Shown one piece after another: positions 6,907-13,052 of a stretch of DNA of 13,052 bases. Both the position numbers and the translations under genes were made by a program. Position 1 is the stretch's first letter, and each line of letters opens with the position of its first letter. The notes under the pieces are model-generated. The model saw only the letters and a list, made by a program, of their open reading frames with translations, made no database searches and was not told the origin of the DNA. Source of the stretch: Clostridiaceae bacterium (GTDB taxonomy: Bacteria > Bacillota > Clostridia > DSM-8532); NCBI GenBank assembly GCA_012727625.1, contig JAAYGP010000294.1, positions 1 to 13,052 of the forward strand. The letters are read 5' to 3'.

Positions 6907-6926
6907 GGTACGCTCCTTTGGTACGC
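6907..6926. repeat. Direct repeat GGTACGC in the divergent control region
   Basis: GGTACGC occurs at 6907-6913 and again at 6920-6926, 13 bases apart start to start, just upstream of the predicted kor promoter as seen from the minus strand. The pair could be tandem recognition elements for a regulator or chance. No family assignment is possible. Confidence 0.3.
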
Positions 6927-6998
6927 ATTTTTGAACGGGTGATTTCGGCGCAGTGCAGTACCATACATACTAAGCTTTATTCCGATGAAGTTTCCTTC

Positions 6999-7004
6999 TA
7001 TAAT
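6999..7004 (+). promoter_or_regulatory. Possible -10 element for the lysR-type gene
   Basis: A perfect TATAAT lies at 6999-7004 on the plus strand, about 120 bases upstream of the regulator gene. No good -35 is found 16-18 bases upstream (TTTATT at 6976-6981 is the best). A second weak option is TTGACT at 7077-7082 with an AT-rich but poor -10. The promoter of the regulator is therefore undecided. Confidence 0.25.
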
Positions 7005-7123
7005 ATTTTTTAACAGAACCTGTGAATACTAACGCCCGGGATGTGCGGAAACTGTTGTCCCGTCTCTGAAACAGTATTGACTTTGGATGCGTGAAATGAA
7101 AGAATAGAAATGGTGATTGATGT

Positions 7124-8065
7124 ATGAATTTCTTAAACCTTTCGTATTTTCTGGTAGTGGCGGAAGAGCTGAACATATCCAGAGCTGCCGCAAGATTGTA
7201 CATAACCCAGCAGTCATTGAGCGCTCACATTCAAAAACTTGAAAAAAGCCTGGGCACCCAGCTTTTTAACAGACACCCGACTTTTTCATTGACCTATTCC
7301 GGAGTTAGGCTTGTTGAAGCCGCACGTAAAATATTGGATTTAAAGCAACAGATAATAAGCGAGATAAACGACATAAACGAGGGCAGGCGCAGCAGGCTTT
7401 CAATAGGTGTTTCCCATACCCGGGGCTGTTCGATTCTGCCGGATGTTCTGCCTCAGTTTATGAAGGAACATCCTCTTGTTGAAGTTTCTGTACTTGAGGG
7501 AAATTCCCGGGAAATAGAAGACGCTTTAGCAAAGGGTTATGTGGATTTAATCATCGGTATGGCACCTGTTATGCTTGATTATTTTGAGACAATTGAACTT
7601 GTTAAGGACAGGTTGTTTTTTGTTGTACCAAGGAAATTTACACGGCAGATTTTTGGTGAAGACGAAGAAAAAGCAAGAAGGAAATTCATGGAATGTGTGG
7701 ATGCGTCTGCATATTCCGATGTCCCGTTTGTGCTGTTAAAAAAGGGCAACAGGGTGAGAAACATTATAGACGAATATTTTGTTAGGAATAAAATACATGT
7801 TAACGTAATTTTTGAAAGTGAAAATATCGAGACTGTTCTTGCGCTTGCTATAAAAGGTTTAGGTGCCACTGTTTACCCTGAAATGTTTTTGAATCACATT
7901 CATCCAACCATGCGAAAAGATAAGGAGCATGACGTGGATTTTTTTCCGTTTGATGAGGATGTATCTCATGGAACACTGGTAATAGGTTATTTAAACAACC
8001 GCTACCTTACAAATGCGGCTAAGGATTTTATAAAAATAGTCAAAAGTCTTTATAAAAAGCAATGA
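7124..8065 (+). CDS. LysR-family transcriptional regulator
   Basis: This 313-residue protein has the standard LysR layout. An N-terminal winged helix-turn-helix occupies residues 1-60, with SRAAARLYITQQSLSAHI as the recognition region and the LGTQLFNR signature after it. A linker helix follows at about 62-88, and then a two-lobe effector-binding domain at about 91-300 (IGVSHTRGCSILPDVLPQF; DLIIGMAP; ALAIKGLGATVYPE). Such proteins bind DNA as tetramers and respond to a small metabolite. The ATG has a GGTGAT site six bases upstream. It is transcribed divergently from the kor-suc operon across about 370 bases, the classic arrangement of a LysR protein and its target. An organic acid such as 2-oxoglutarate, citrate or succinate is a reasonable guess at the effector, by context only. 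Length is normal. The next gene on the same strand has its own promoter. Confidence 0.93.
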   Translation: MNFLNLSYFLVVAEELNISRAAARLYITQQSLSAHIQKLEKSLGTQLFNRHPTFSLTYSGVRLVEAARKILDLKQQIISEINDINEGRRSRLSIGVSHTRGCSILPDVLPQFMKEHPLVEVSVLEGNSREIEDALAKGYVDLIIGMAPVMLDYFETIELVKDRLFFVVPRKFTRQIFGEDEEKARRKFMECVDASAYSDVPFVLLKKGNRVRNIIDEYFVRNKIHVNVIFESENIETVLALAIKGLGATVYPEMFLNHIHPTMRKDKEHDVDFFPFDEDVSHGTLVIGYLNNRYLTNAAKDFIKIVKSLYKKQ

Positions 8066-8077
8066 TAATACTCTTAA

Positions 8078-8106
8078 TTGACATATTTCGGATATTATTA
8101 TATGAT
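8078..8106 (+). promoter_or_regulatory. Near-consensus sigma-A promoter for the membrane/MoxR gene cluster
   Basis: A perfect -35 TTGACA (8078-8083) is followed after 17 bases by -10 TATGAT (8101-8106, 5 of 6). Transcription would begin near 8113, giving an untranslated leader of about 145 bases before the ATG at 8258. The promoter starts only 13 bases after the regulator's stop codon, so the downstream genes form their own transcription unit, although read-through from the regulator gene is not excluded. Confidence 0.65.
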
Positions 8107-8130
8107 TATACACGGAATCCGGGCTAAGTC

Positions 8131-8148
8131 GTTCAGCAATATCTGAAC
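8131..8148. promoter_or_regulatory. Inverted repeat GTTCAG-N6-CTGAAC in the leader
   Basis: GTTCAG (8131-8136) and CTGAAC (8143-8148) are perfect inverse copies six bases apart, about 20-35 bases downstream of the predicted transcription start. TTCAGCA recurs at 8159-8165. The repeat could act as a repressor operator or a small leader hairpin. No known family matches it. Confidence 0.35.
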
Positions 8149-8257
8149 TCCTCAAATTTCAGCATGGTAAAATAATCCGTAACTCATCGTCAGAACTGTA
8201 CAATATGGTAACAGAAAGCAGTTATAATAAAATAAAACTTAATTGCCGGAGGTTATA

Positions 8258-9286
8258 ATGGAATCGTTAAGGCCCTTAAACAAAGCAAACTTCGCTGATA
8301 TTCTGGATTATGGCATTTTTTTATTCAAAAGGCATTTTAAAAAAATATTTCTTCTTAATCTGATGCTGAATACTCCTTTCATACTGCTTATTGCGATTTT
8401 GAATACAATGCTTTCAAATAATTATCAGGAGTTTTTCAGCTCTCAGGAAATGCAAGCTGATTCTTTGGCGATGTTTTCATCTGTCTTTTCACTATATGCA
8501 AAACTTTTTTTGTTTCTGGCAGTATATGCAATACATGCCCTTACACTTAAGAATATATTTGAGGGTTCCGTCGTTAAAATTCTATATTCAGACGTTGTCC
8601 TGGAAGAAAACAGATCGATAAAACAGGTTGTGAAGGAATGCTTTGGACAATTTGGACCAATGCTGCTTGGAAGGGCTTTATATAACTTAATTCAGGGAGC
8701 TGTGTTTTTTGTCTTATACTTAATAATTTTAGCCAGTGCGTTTATTGTAACCGTTGCCGTTTTTGGCGTATTTACCGTAAGTGCCGTATCGCCCTGGATC
8801 ACGGTGATATTAGCTATAATAGGCGTATTGGCGGCTATTGGGGTAATTTTTTTCGTAGCCCTGACAATCTCATTCTTTATGGGGAAATATTGGATGTTCC
8901 TGCCCTCAATTTGTATAGAACATAAGAAAGCCGGAATGTCTGTGGAAAGATGCAACAATATTGGAAAAAACAGTTTTTATCTCACCGGTTTAACGTATCT
9001 TTTTTCCTACATGTTAGTTTTTATGTTTCCCGGGATAATTAATTCTGTAACAAGCCTGGTAGTCGTTGCATCCGGGACTATGGAAATTACTGCAGTTGTA
9101 ATCGGAAGCATTATAACCCAGCTTGTAAGTTCCATACTTCAGCCTTTGATTGTCTGTGTTCTTACAGCATTGTACATAACCTTAAGAGTTAAACGTGAAG
9201 GGCTTGATATGGAGATTGATTTATGGAAAATAAAGAAAGAGGATGCTTCAAAAGCAGGACGCTGGACAGCGGAGGTACATGTTTAG
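8258..9286 (+). CDS. Polytopic integral membrane protein of a MoxR/DUF58 cluster, function unknown
   Basis: This 342-residue protein is dominated by hydrophobic segments, with about six membrane spans: around residues 30-50, 75-95, 140-165, 180-207, 240-265 and 280-310. A short cytoplasmic N-terminus contains a basic motif (FKRHFKK), and a charged C-terminal tail follows (KREGLDMEIDLWKIKKED). There is no recognisable catalytic motif, transporter signature or lipobox. The start is ATG 8258, with GGAGG five bases upstream; a TTG 15 bases earlier is not needed. It is the first gene after the strong promoter and overlaps the next gene by a few bases, so the two products are probably made together. 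Proteins of this type are found at the head of clostridial DUF4129-DUF4350-MoxR-DUF58 operons. A role as membrane platform for that system is inferred from position only. Confidence 0.75.
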   Translation: MESLRPLNKANFADILDYGIFLFKRHFKKIFLLNLMLNTPFILLIAILNTMLSNNYQEFFSSQEMQADSLAMFSSVFSLYAKLFLFLAVYAIHALTLKNIFEGSVVKILYSDVVLEENRSIKQVVKECFGQFGPMLLGRALYNLIQGAVFFVLYLIILASAFIVTVAVFGVFTVSAVSPWITVILAIIGVLAAIGVIFFVALTISFFMGKYWMFLPSICIEHKKAGMSVERCNNIGKNSFYLTGLTYLFSYMLVFMFPGIINSVTSLVVVASGTMEITAVVIGSIITQLVSSILQPLIVCVLTALYITLRVKREGLDMEIDLWKIKKEDASKAGRWTAEVHV

Positions 9287-9929
9287 GATGATAGATGAAA
9301 GAATTATCCGGGAAAATCTTGATAAAATATTAAGCCGCAGAGAATTCAGGCAGACACCCAGCGAAAACCCGATTGCAAATGCCATTGACAGATTTATTGA
9401 AGCGACCTGGGAATGGATAAAGAAACTGTTTCAAAGATATAATCCGGATTTGGATATGAGCTTTAACACAGAATTTAGTAACGAATTAACAAATGTGCTG
9501 AAATTTTTATTAATAGCATTCGGCGTTGTTTTCGTCTTTTTTATTGTCCGTTTAATTGTAACGAGGGTATATTTGCCTGCCAGAATGAAAAAAAGAGGAT
9601 TACCGGATGTAAATAATTATATTGACAGGCCGGATGAGGTTTTTGAAAAAATCAAATCTTTTGTTTCACAAAAAGAATATACAAAAGCCCTTTGTTTTGT
9701 GTTTGTTGCTGTTCTTATTGAATTGAACAGGAAAACAATAATAAAAGTGGAAAAATGGAAAACAAACAGGATTTATATAATGGAGGTAAGGCGAAACGCC
9801 GGGGAATACCTGGCACCCATGCAGGAATTCAACGCCGTTTTCAACAGATGCTGCTATGGCGGAAGAAAAGCTGATGAAATGGTTGTTAATACATGGTATG
9901 AATTTTTTATGAAGCTCAGGGAGAATTGA
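9279..9929 (+). CDS. DUF4129-domain membrane protein
   Basis: This is a 216-residue protein. Residues 1-70 are a hydrophilic N-terminal part with a predicted helix rich in tryptophan and lysine (IEATWEWIKKLFQRY). One membrane span lies at about 74-93 (LKFLLIAFGVVFVFFIVRLI). A C-terminal DUF4129-type domain occupies about 115-216, recognised by the helix ALCFVFVAVLIELNRK, the motif KTNRIYIMEVRR and a late F-x(5-6)-YGG element (NAVFNRCCYGG). DUF4129 is commonly the C-terminal part of transglutaminase-like membrane proteins or a separate protein beside MoxR/DUF58 genes. Here no transglutaminase domain is attached. The start is uncertain. ATG 9279 lies only three bases after GGAGG and overlaps the previous gene by eight bases. 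ATG 9288 (MIDERIIREN) is 12 bases from it and would give 213 residues. Function unknown. Confidence 0.8.
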   Translation: MFRMIDERIIRENLDKILSRREFRQTPSENPIANAIDRFIEATWEWIKKLFQRYNPDLDMSFNTEFSNELTNVLKFLLIAFGVVFVFFIVRLIVTRVYLPARMKKRGLPDVNNYIDRPDEVFEKIKSFVSQKEYTKALCFVFVAVLIELNRKTIIKVEKWKTNRIYIMEVRRNAGEYLAPMQEFNAVFNRCCYGGRKADEMVVNTWYEFFMKLREN

Positions 9930-9931
9930 TT

Positions 9932-10927
9932 ATGGCGCTTAAATTTAAAGAGCTGCTGAAATATATGCTGATTGTAATACTGTTTATGTCGGCAGGATTA
10001 ATACTGTATATTTTTACAAGCTATAAAGGTGATTTTCCCGAATACAGCACCTATAGCACCGAGGAGTCCGGCATAAAGGCTTTATATTTACTGACCCGAA
10101 GAATGGGGTTTATTGCGGAAAGGATTCATTACCCCGCCATGTTTCTTGACGGTGACTATACTATGGTTGTGTACAGGCCGGATCCGGATGTTTTTAATGA
10201 CGAGAGTGAAAAAGAGAATTTAAAGGAATGGATTCTTAAGGGTAACAATCTGATTCTTATACCGGATGAGGAAAGTCTTGATTTTTTATGGATTTTTGAC
10301 GCCATATCGGAGCTCAAACAAAGGCACGAGGTAATAAACATAGGGAATGTAACGATAACCGAATATGGGCTCAGCAAAGGTTCTGTTTATGCAATGGATC
10401 AATCGCTGGATTTTTTAAACTCCGCGATTAAAAGGTCCGATGCTGCAGTTGCCTTTATCAGGGTGTTGGAACGAATTAAGCCTGAAAGGGTAGTGTTTAA
10501 TGAATATTATCACCATATGCAGAAACCAGCGCCCGGAATTCTTGAACTAACAGGTATTCCCGGTCAGCTTGTTTTAATACAGGTGTCGCTTGCGGTAATT
10601 TTGGTTGTTGCAAGAGGATGGAACCCTTTTGGCCGTACCCGTTGTGAGAAGAAACCGGATAAAAGGCCGGAAAATGAAGTTATAACAGCTCTTTCGGGCC
10701 TGTATATGCGCATGAGGGCTTATCCTCTGGTGCTGGCCAATTATTACGGTTATTTTATAAAAAAATACGAGCGGTTTCTGAACCTGCCCGGAACTCTACA
10801 GGATGAAACCAGAGGTACCCTGTATCATTGCAGAAAGTATATTGAACAGGGCGGAAAGAGAAACGAATTGTTAAAGCTCATACGAAAGCTTGAAAATCTT
10901 GAGGAAAGGATTGGTTATCCGGCATAA
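9932..10927 (+). CDS. DUF4350-like membrane protein
   Basis: This 331-residue protein has an N-terminal membrane span at about 10-30. An extracytoplasmic region at about 32-205 is laid out like DUF4350: STYSTEESGIKALYLLTRRMGF, MVVYRPDPDVF and LKEWILKGNNLILIPDE, a Rossmann-like fold related to glutamine-amidotransferase/IFT52-type domains. Then come an ERVVFNEYYHHMQ motif (185-197), a second span at about 211-227, and a basic cytoplasmic tail of about 100 residues ending in charged helices. The start is ATG 9932, two bases after the previous stop, with AGGGAGA seven bases upstream; a TTG six bases earlier is less likely. DUF4350 proteins recur next to MoxR and DUF58 genes, and no enzymatic activity is established. 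I see no catalytic triad. Tight packing with the DUF4129 gene indicates a joint membrane complex. Confidence 0.78.
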   Translation: MALKFKELLKYMLIVILFMSAGLILYIFTSYKGDFPEYSTYSTEESGIKALYLLTRRMGFIAERIHYPAMFLDGDYTMVVYRPDPDVFNDESEKENLKEWILKGNNLILIPDEESLDFLWIFDAISELKQRHEVINIGNVTITEYGLSKGSVYAMDQSLDFLNSAIKRSDAAVAFIRVLERIKPERVVFNEYYHHMQKPAPGILELTGIPGQLVLIQVSLAVILVVARGWNPFGRTRCEKKPDKRPENEVITALSGLYMRMRAYPLVLANYYGYFIKKYERFLNLPGTLQDETRGTLYHCRKYIEQGGKRNELLKLIRKLENLEERIGYPA

Positions 10928-10992
10928 GACGGGGCTTCCCATGATTTTACGGGATGTGGCCTTTATCTTATGTTTTGTATAAATAAGCGCCT

Positions 10993-11014
10993 CCGTTACC
11001 GTATTAGTTAACGG
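10993..11014 (+). promoter_or_regulatory. Hairpin in the gap before moxR
   Basis: CCGTTA (10993-10998) and TAACGG (11009-11014) form a 6-bp stem with a 10-base loop, followed by CTTTGGTTTT. It may be a weak or leaky terminator that lowers expression of moxR relative to the membrane genes. A TATAAA at 10978-10983 just upstream could be the -10 of a separate promoter, but no matching -35 is visible. Both readings are weak. The 134-base gap (10928-11061) holds nothing else that I recognise. Confidence 0.3.
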
Positions 11015-11061
11015 CTTTGGTTTTAAATCAAATATATTTTGAATTGAAAGGATTAAAGGGT

Positions 11062-12054
11062 ATGGATATGGAAATGTATACGGGTATGAATATGGACGTG
11101 AACATTAATATAGCAATGGTAGAGGGAAAATATAATTTGCTGATCAATGAACTGAAAAAAATAATTACAGGTCAGGATCAATTCCTTGAGCATATGTCCA
11201 TAGCTTTGTTTACAGGCGGACACATTCTCGTTGAGGGGGTTCCCGGCGTAGGGAAGACGCTGGCAGCGAGGTCACTTGCAAAAACCCTTGATGCTGAATT
11301 TTCGAGAATACAGTTTACCCCTGACCTTATGCCCTCAGATGTTACGGGGACAAAGGTTTTTGATATTAAAAACAGCACATTTTATATGAAGAAAGGTCCT
11401 GCCTTTACCAATATTCTTTTAGCGGACGAGATAAACAGGGCCACGCCGAAAACCCAGTCATCCCTCCTGGAGTGCATGGAAGAGAGAAGCGTTACCATAG
11501 ACGGGGAAACCCATATTTTACCTGAGCCTTTTATGGTTATTGCAACAATGAATCCTCTCGAATTTGAGGGTACATACCCTTTGCCTGAGGCACAGCTCGA
11601 CAGGTTCTTAATGAAACTTACAGTAAATCATCTTCCGCCGGAGCAGGAAGAGGCCCTGCTTTTAAGGGTCAATGAAAGCGGAGGTGTATTAAGGCCGGAA
11701 ACCATATCGCCGGTTATTACCATTGGTGAATGGCATTCGATACGCAATGAGATAAACAAGGTCAGAGTGAGTGAAAATATAATCCGGTATATAACGGCAA
11801 TAATTTACACCACAAGGAATTCACCCGCAGTTTTATTGGGAGCAAGCACCCGTGCCTCAATAGCGCTGCTGCAGTGCTCAAAAACCATGGCGGCTTTTCA
11901 GGGCAGGGATTTTGTCATTCCTGAGGATGTGGTGGAGCTTGTTAACCCGGTGCTGCGCCACAGGCTGATTATAAAACCGGAAGCCAGGCTTGACAATGTT
12001 TCTGTTGACGATATTCTTGCGGGAATTGTAAAAAAGGTTCCGGTACCGAGATAG
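11062..12054 (+). CDS. MoxR-family AAA+ ATPase
   Basis: This 330-residue cytosolic AAA+ protein is of the MoxR/RavA type. Such proteins act as chaperone-like ATPases that remodel or activate partners carrying VWA-type domains. With this start, Walker A GVPGVGKT is at 59-66 (K65). Walker B LLADEINRA has D122-E123. The helix-2 insert is AFTNILLADEINRATPK to SSLLECMEERSVTIDG. Sensor 1 lies in VIATMNPLEFEGTYPLPEAQ, the arginine region in LDRFLMK, and sensor 2 in LGASTRASIALL. A C-terminal lid follows. All ATPase motifs are intact. The start is uncertain: ATG 11062, 11068 and 11074 are in frame, AAAGGG (11055-11060) best serves 11068, and the frame stays open upstream to a TTG at 11017. The first 20 residues are unusually methionine-rich and lie outside the conserved domain. 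The DUF58 gene follows after 11 bases, the typical MoxR-DUF58 pair. Confidence 0.93.
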   Translation: MDMEMYTGMNMDVNINIAMVEGKYNLLINELKKIITGQDQFLEHMSIALFTGGHILVEGVPGVGKTLAARSLAKTLDAEFSRIQFTPDLMPSDVTGTKVFDIKNSTFYMKKGPAFTNILLADEINRATPKTQSSLLECMEERSVTIDGETHILPEPFMVIATMNPLEFEGTYPLPEAQLDRFLMKLTVNHLPPEQEEALLLRVNESGGVLRPETISPVITIGEWHSIRNEINKVRVSENIIRYITAIIYTTRNSPAVLLGASTRASIALLQCSKTMAAFQGRDFVIPEDVVELVNPVLRHRLIIKPEARLDNVSVDDILAGIVKKVPVPR

Positions 12055-12065
12055 GGAAAGGTAAT

Positions 12066-13052
12066 ATGTATATAAGTAAACGTTTTATATTATTGGTTGT
12101 TGCAGGAATTGTGCCCGCCATGCTGTCTTTCTGGCGGGCTGTCGGAGCATACCCTTTTTTGGGCTATAATCTGCTTCTTATTATTCTGCTTATAATTGAT
12201 TATTCCATAACACCCGGGCTTTCGAAATTCGGTGTGAGAAGAGAGACGGAGCCAAAGTTGTCCTTGGCGGCATGGAACCGTATTGATATTATTGTTGACA
12301 ACCCCTCGCATTACTCATTTAAGGCAAAAATACGTGACAGCGTCCCGGAAAGCTTTATAACGGATAATGAAATAATAAGCCTTGAGATAGTCCCCGGCAC
12401 AACAAATATCTCATACAATGTAAAACCTGTAAAACGTGGTGATTATGAATTTTTGGATTTACATATAAGAATAAGAGGGGTTCTTGGACTTTGTGTCCGC
12501 TCAAAAACTCTTCCTGTTTCAGACAGAATCAAGGTATACCCTAACTTAAAGGATATGCGCAATCATAATCTTACCCTGGTGCACAAAAAAAGGCTTTTAT
12601 CGGGATTTCAGAAAATCCGCCAGCTCGGTGTGGGAACAGAGTTTGAAAGTATACGTGAATACAATCCCGGCGACGATTACAGGCATATAAACTGGTCTGT
12701 TACAGCAAGAGCAGGGGATATTTTTGTAAACAGGTATGAGCCGGAAAAAAACCAGTATGTTTACCTTATGATTGATTCCAGCAGGGTTATGAATGAAGAA
12801 ATCGGCGGAATCAAAAGGCTTGATTATGCGGTGAATGCAGCTTTTATTGTTGCGGAAACGGCAATGGGTAATGGCGACAATATAGGTCTTCTGGCGTTTG
12901 ACAGTGAAATACGCCGGATAGACAGGCCTGCAAAAGGCGAAACCCATTTCAGAATACTTGCGGAGAATCTTTATAATATTGATATAAGTGAAACGTCCGC
13001 GGATTATGAAAAAGCGTTTTCAACCCTGCAAAGTATGCAAAACCGCAGAAGC
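12066..13052 (+). CDS. DUF58 domain protein (VWA-like), 3' end outside window
   Basis: An uninterrupted frame of 329 codons runs from ATG 12066 to the right edge without a stop, so the gene is partial. AAAGG (12057-12061) precedes the start. Two closely spaced membrane spans lie at about 6-22 and 33-50. An extended beta-rich region at about 55-160 is typical of the part before DUF58 (KAKIRDSVPESF; KPVKRGDYEF). The DUF58 core begins at G190: GTEFESIREYNPGDDYRHIN (190-209) and W210, followed by SVTARAG and VNRYEPEKNQ. A VWA-like strand then reads YLMIDSSRVM with D237, S238 and S239. The metal-site pattern DxSxS is incomplete, because V241 replaces the last serine. DUF58 proteins are the usual partners of MoxR ATPases. 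Here the protein would be membrane-anchored and is the probable client of the ATPase encoded just upstream. Confidence 0.92.
   Translation, partial: MYISKRFILLVVAGIVPAMLSFWRAVGAYPFLGYNLLLIILLIIDYSITPGLSKFGVRRETEPKLSLAAWNRIDIIVDNPSHYSFKAKIRDSVPESFITDNEIISLEIVPGTTNISYNVKPVKRGDYEFLDLHIRIRGVLGLCVRSKTLPVSDRIKVYPNLKDMRNHNLTLVHKKRLLSGFQKIRQLGVGTEFESIREYNPGDDYRHINWSVTARAGDIFVNRYEPEKNQYVYLMIDSSRVMNEEIGGIKRLDYAVNAAFIVAETAMGNGDNIGLLAFDSEIRRIDRPAKGETHFRILAENLYNIDISETSADYEKAFSTLQSMQNRRS

Noticed and set aside
6970..7217. Minus-strand frames overlapping the regulator's 5' end
   Set aside because: They cover the helix-turn-helix coding region in antisense and show no family resemblance.
12597..12947. 116-codon minus-strand frame opposite the DUF58 gene
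   Set aside because: The plus strand encodes the diagnostic DUF58 core here; the antisense frame has no supporting signal.
1..13052. CRISPR arrays, insertion sequences, tRNA or rRNA genes
   Set aside because: No regularly spaced repeats, transposase-like frames, terminal inverted repeats flanking a gene, or cloverleaf/rRNA-like sequence were seen.

Overview
The window looks like chromosomal DNA of an anaerobic, low-to-moderate G+C Firmicute, probably a Clostridia-class organism. The reasons are the AT-leaning sequence, strong GGAGG-type ribosome binding sites, a pyrimidine-nucleoside phosphorylase gene followed by a DacF-like carboxypeptidase gene, a four-subunit ferredoxin-dependent 2-oxoacid oxidoreductase instead of a lipoate-dependent dehydrogenase, and a clostridial-type MoxR/DUF58 membrane cluster. 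There is no phage, insertion sequence, CRISPR array or tRNA that I can see.

Layout. (1) 1-1588, plus strand: the 3' end of pdp (nucleoside salvage), then dacF (peptidoglycan trimming). (2) 1589-1938: an intergenic region between convergent genes. It holds a hairpin (1722-1756), probably a shared terminator, and then a GC-richer stretch (about 1794-1927) that folds into a long rod with a large asymmetric internal loop. I tentatively call this a 6S-like structured RNA. (3) 1939-6754, minus strand: one tightly packed operon read korD-korA-korB-korC-sucC-sucD. Nearly all its genes overlap or nearly touch. It couples 2-oxoglutarate and ferredoxin to succinyl-CoA and then to succinate with nucleotide phosphorylation. 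(4) 6755-7123: a divergent control region with a good promoter for the operon, a perfect hairpin in its leader and several short repeats. (5) 7124-8065, plus strand: a LysR-family regulator, the obvious candidate to control the kor-suc operon. (6) 8078-13052, plus strand: a near-consensus promoter followed by a polytopic membrane protein, a DUF4129 protein, a DUF4350-like protein, a MoxR AAA+ ATPase and a DUF58 protein that runs off the right edge.

How they work together. The kor-suc block is a self-contained section of the TCA cycle. It can run oxidatively (2-oxoglutarate to succinate, yielding reduced ferredoxin and ATP or GTP) or reductively. The right-hand block is a recurrent but poorly understood envelope-associated MoxR system. 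Several start codons were moved downstream from the longest open frame because a clear ribosome binding site and the family's usual N-terminus mark an internal ATG (korC, korA, korD, the first membrane gene, the DUF4350 gene and moxR). The most unusual items are the candidate structured RNA, an identical 14-base gene-overlap sequence used at two junctions of the kor operon, and the uncharacterised MoxR cluster. Most of the rest is ordinary metabolic and envelope gene content.
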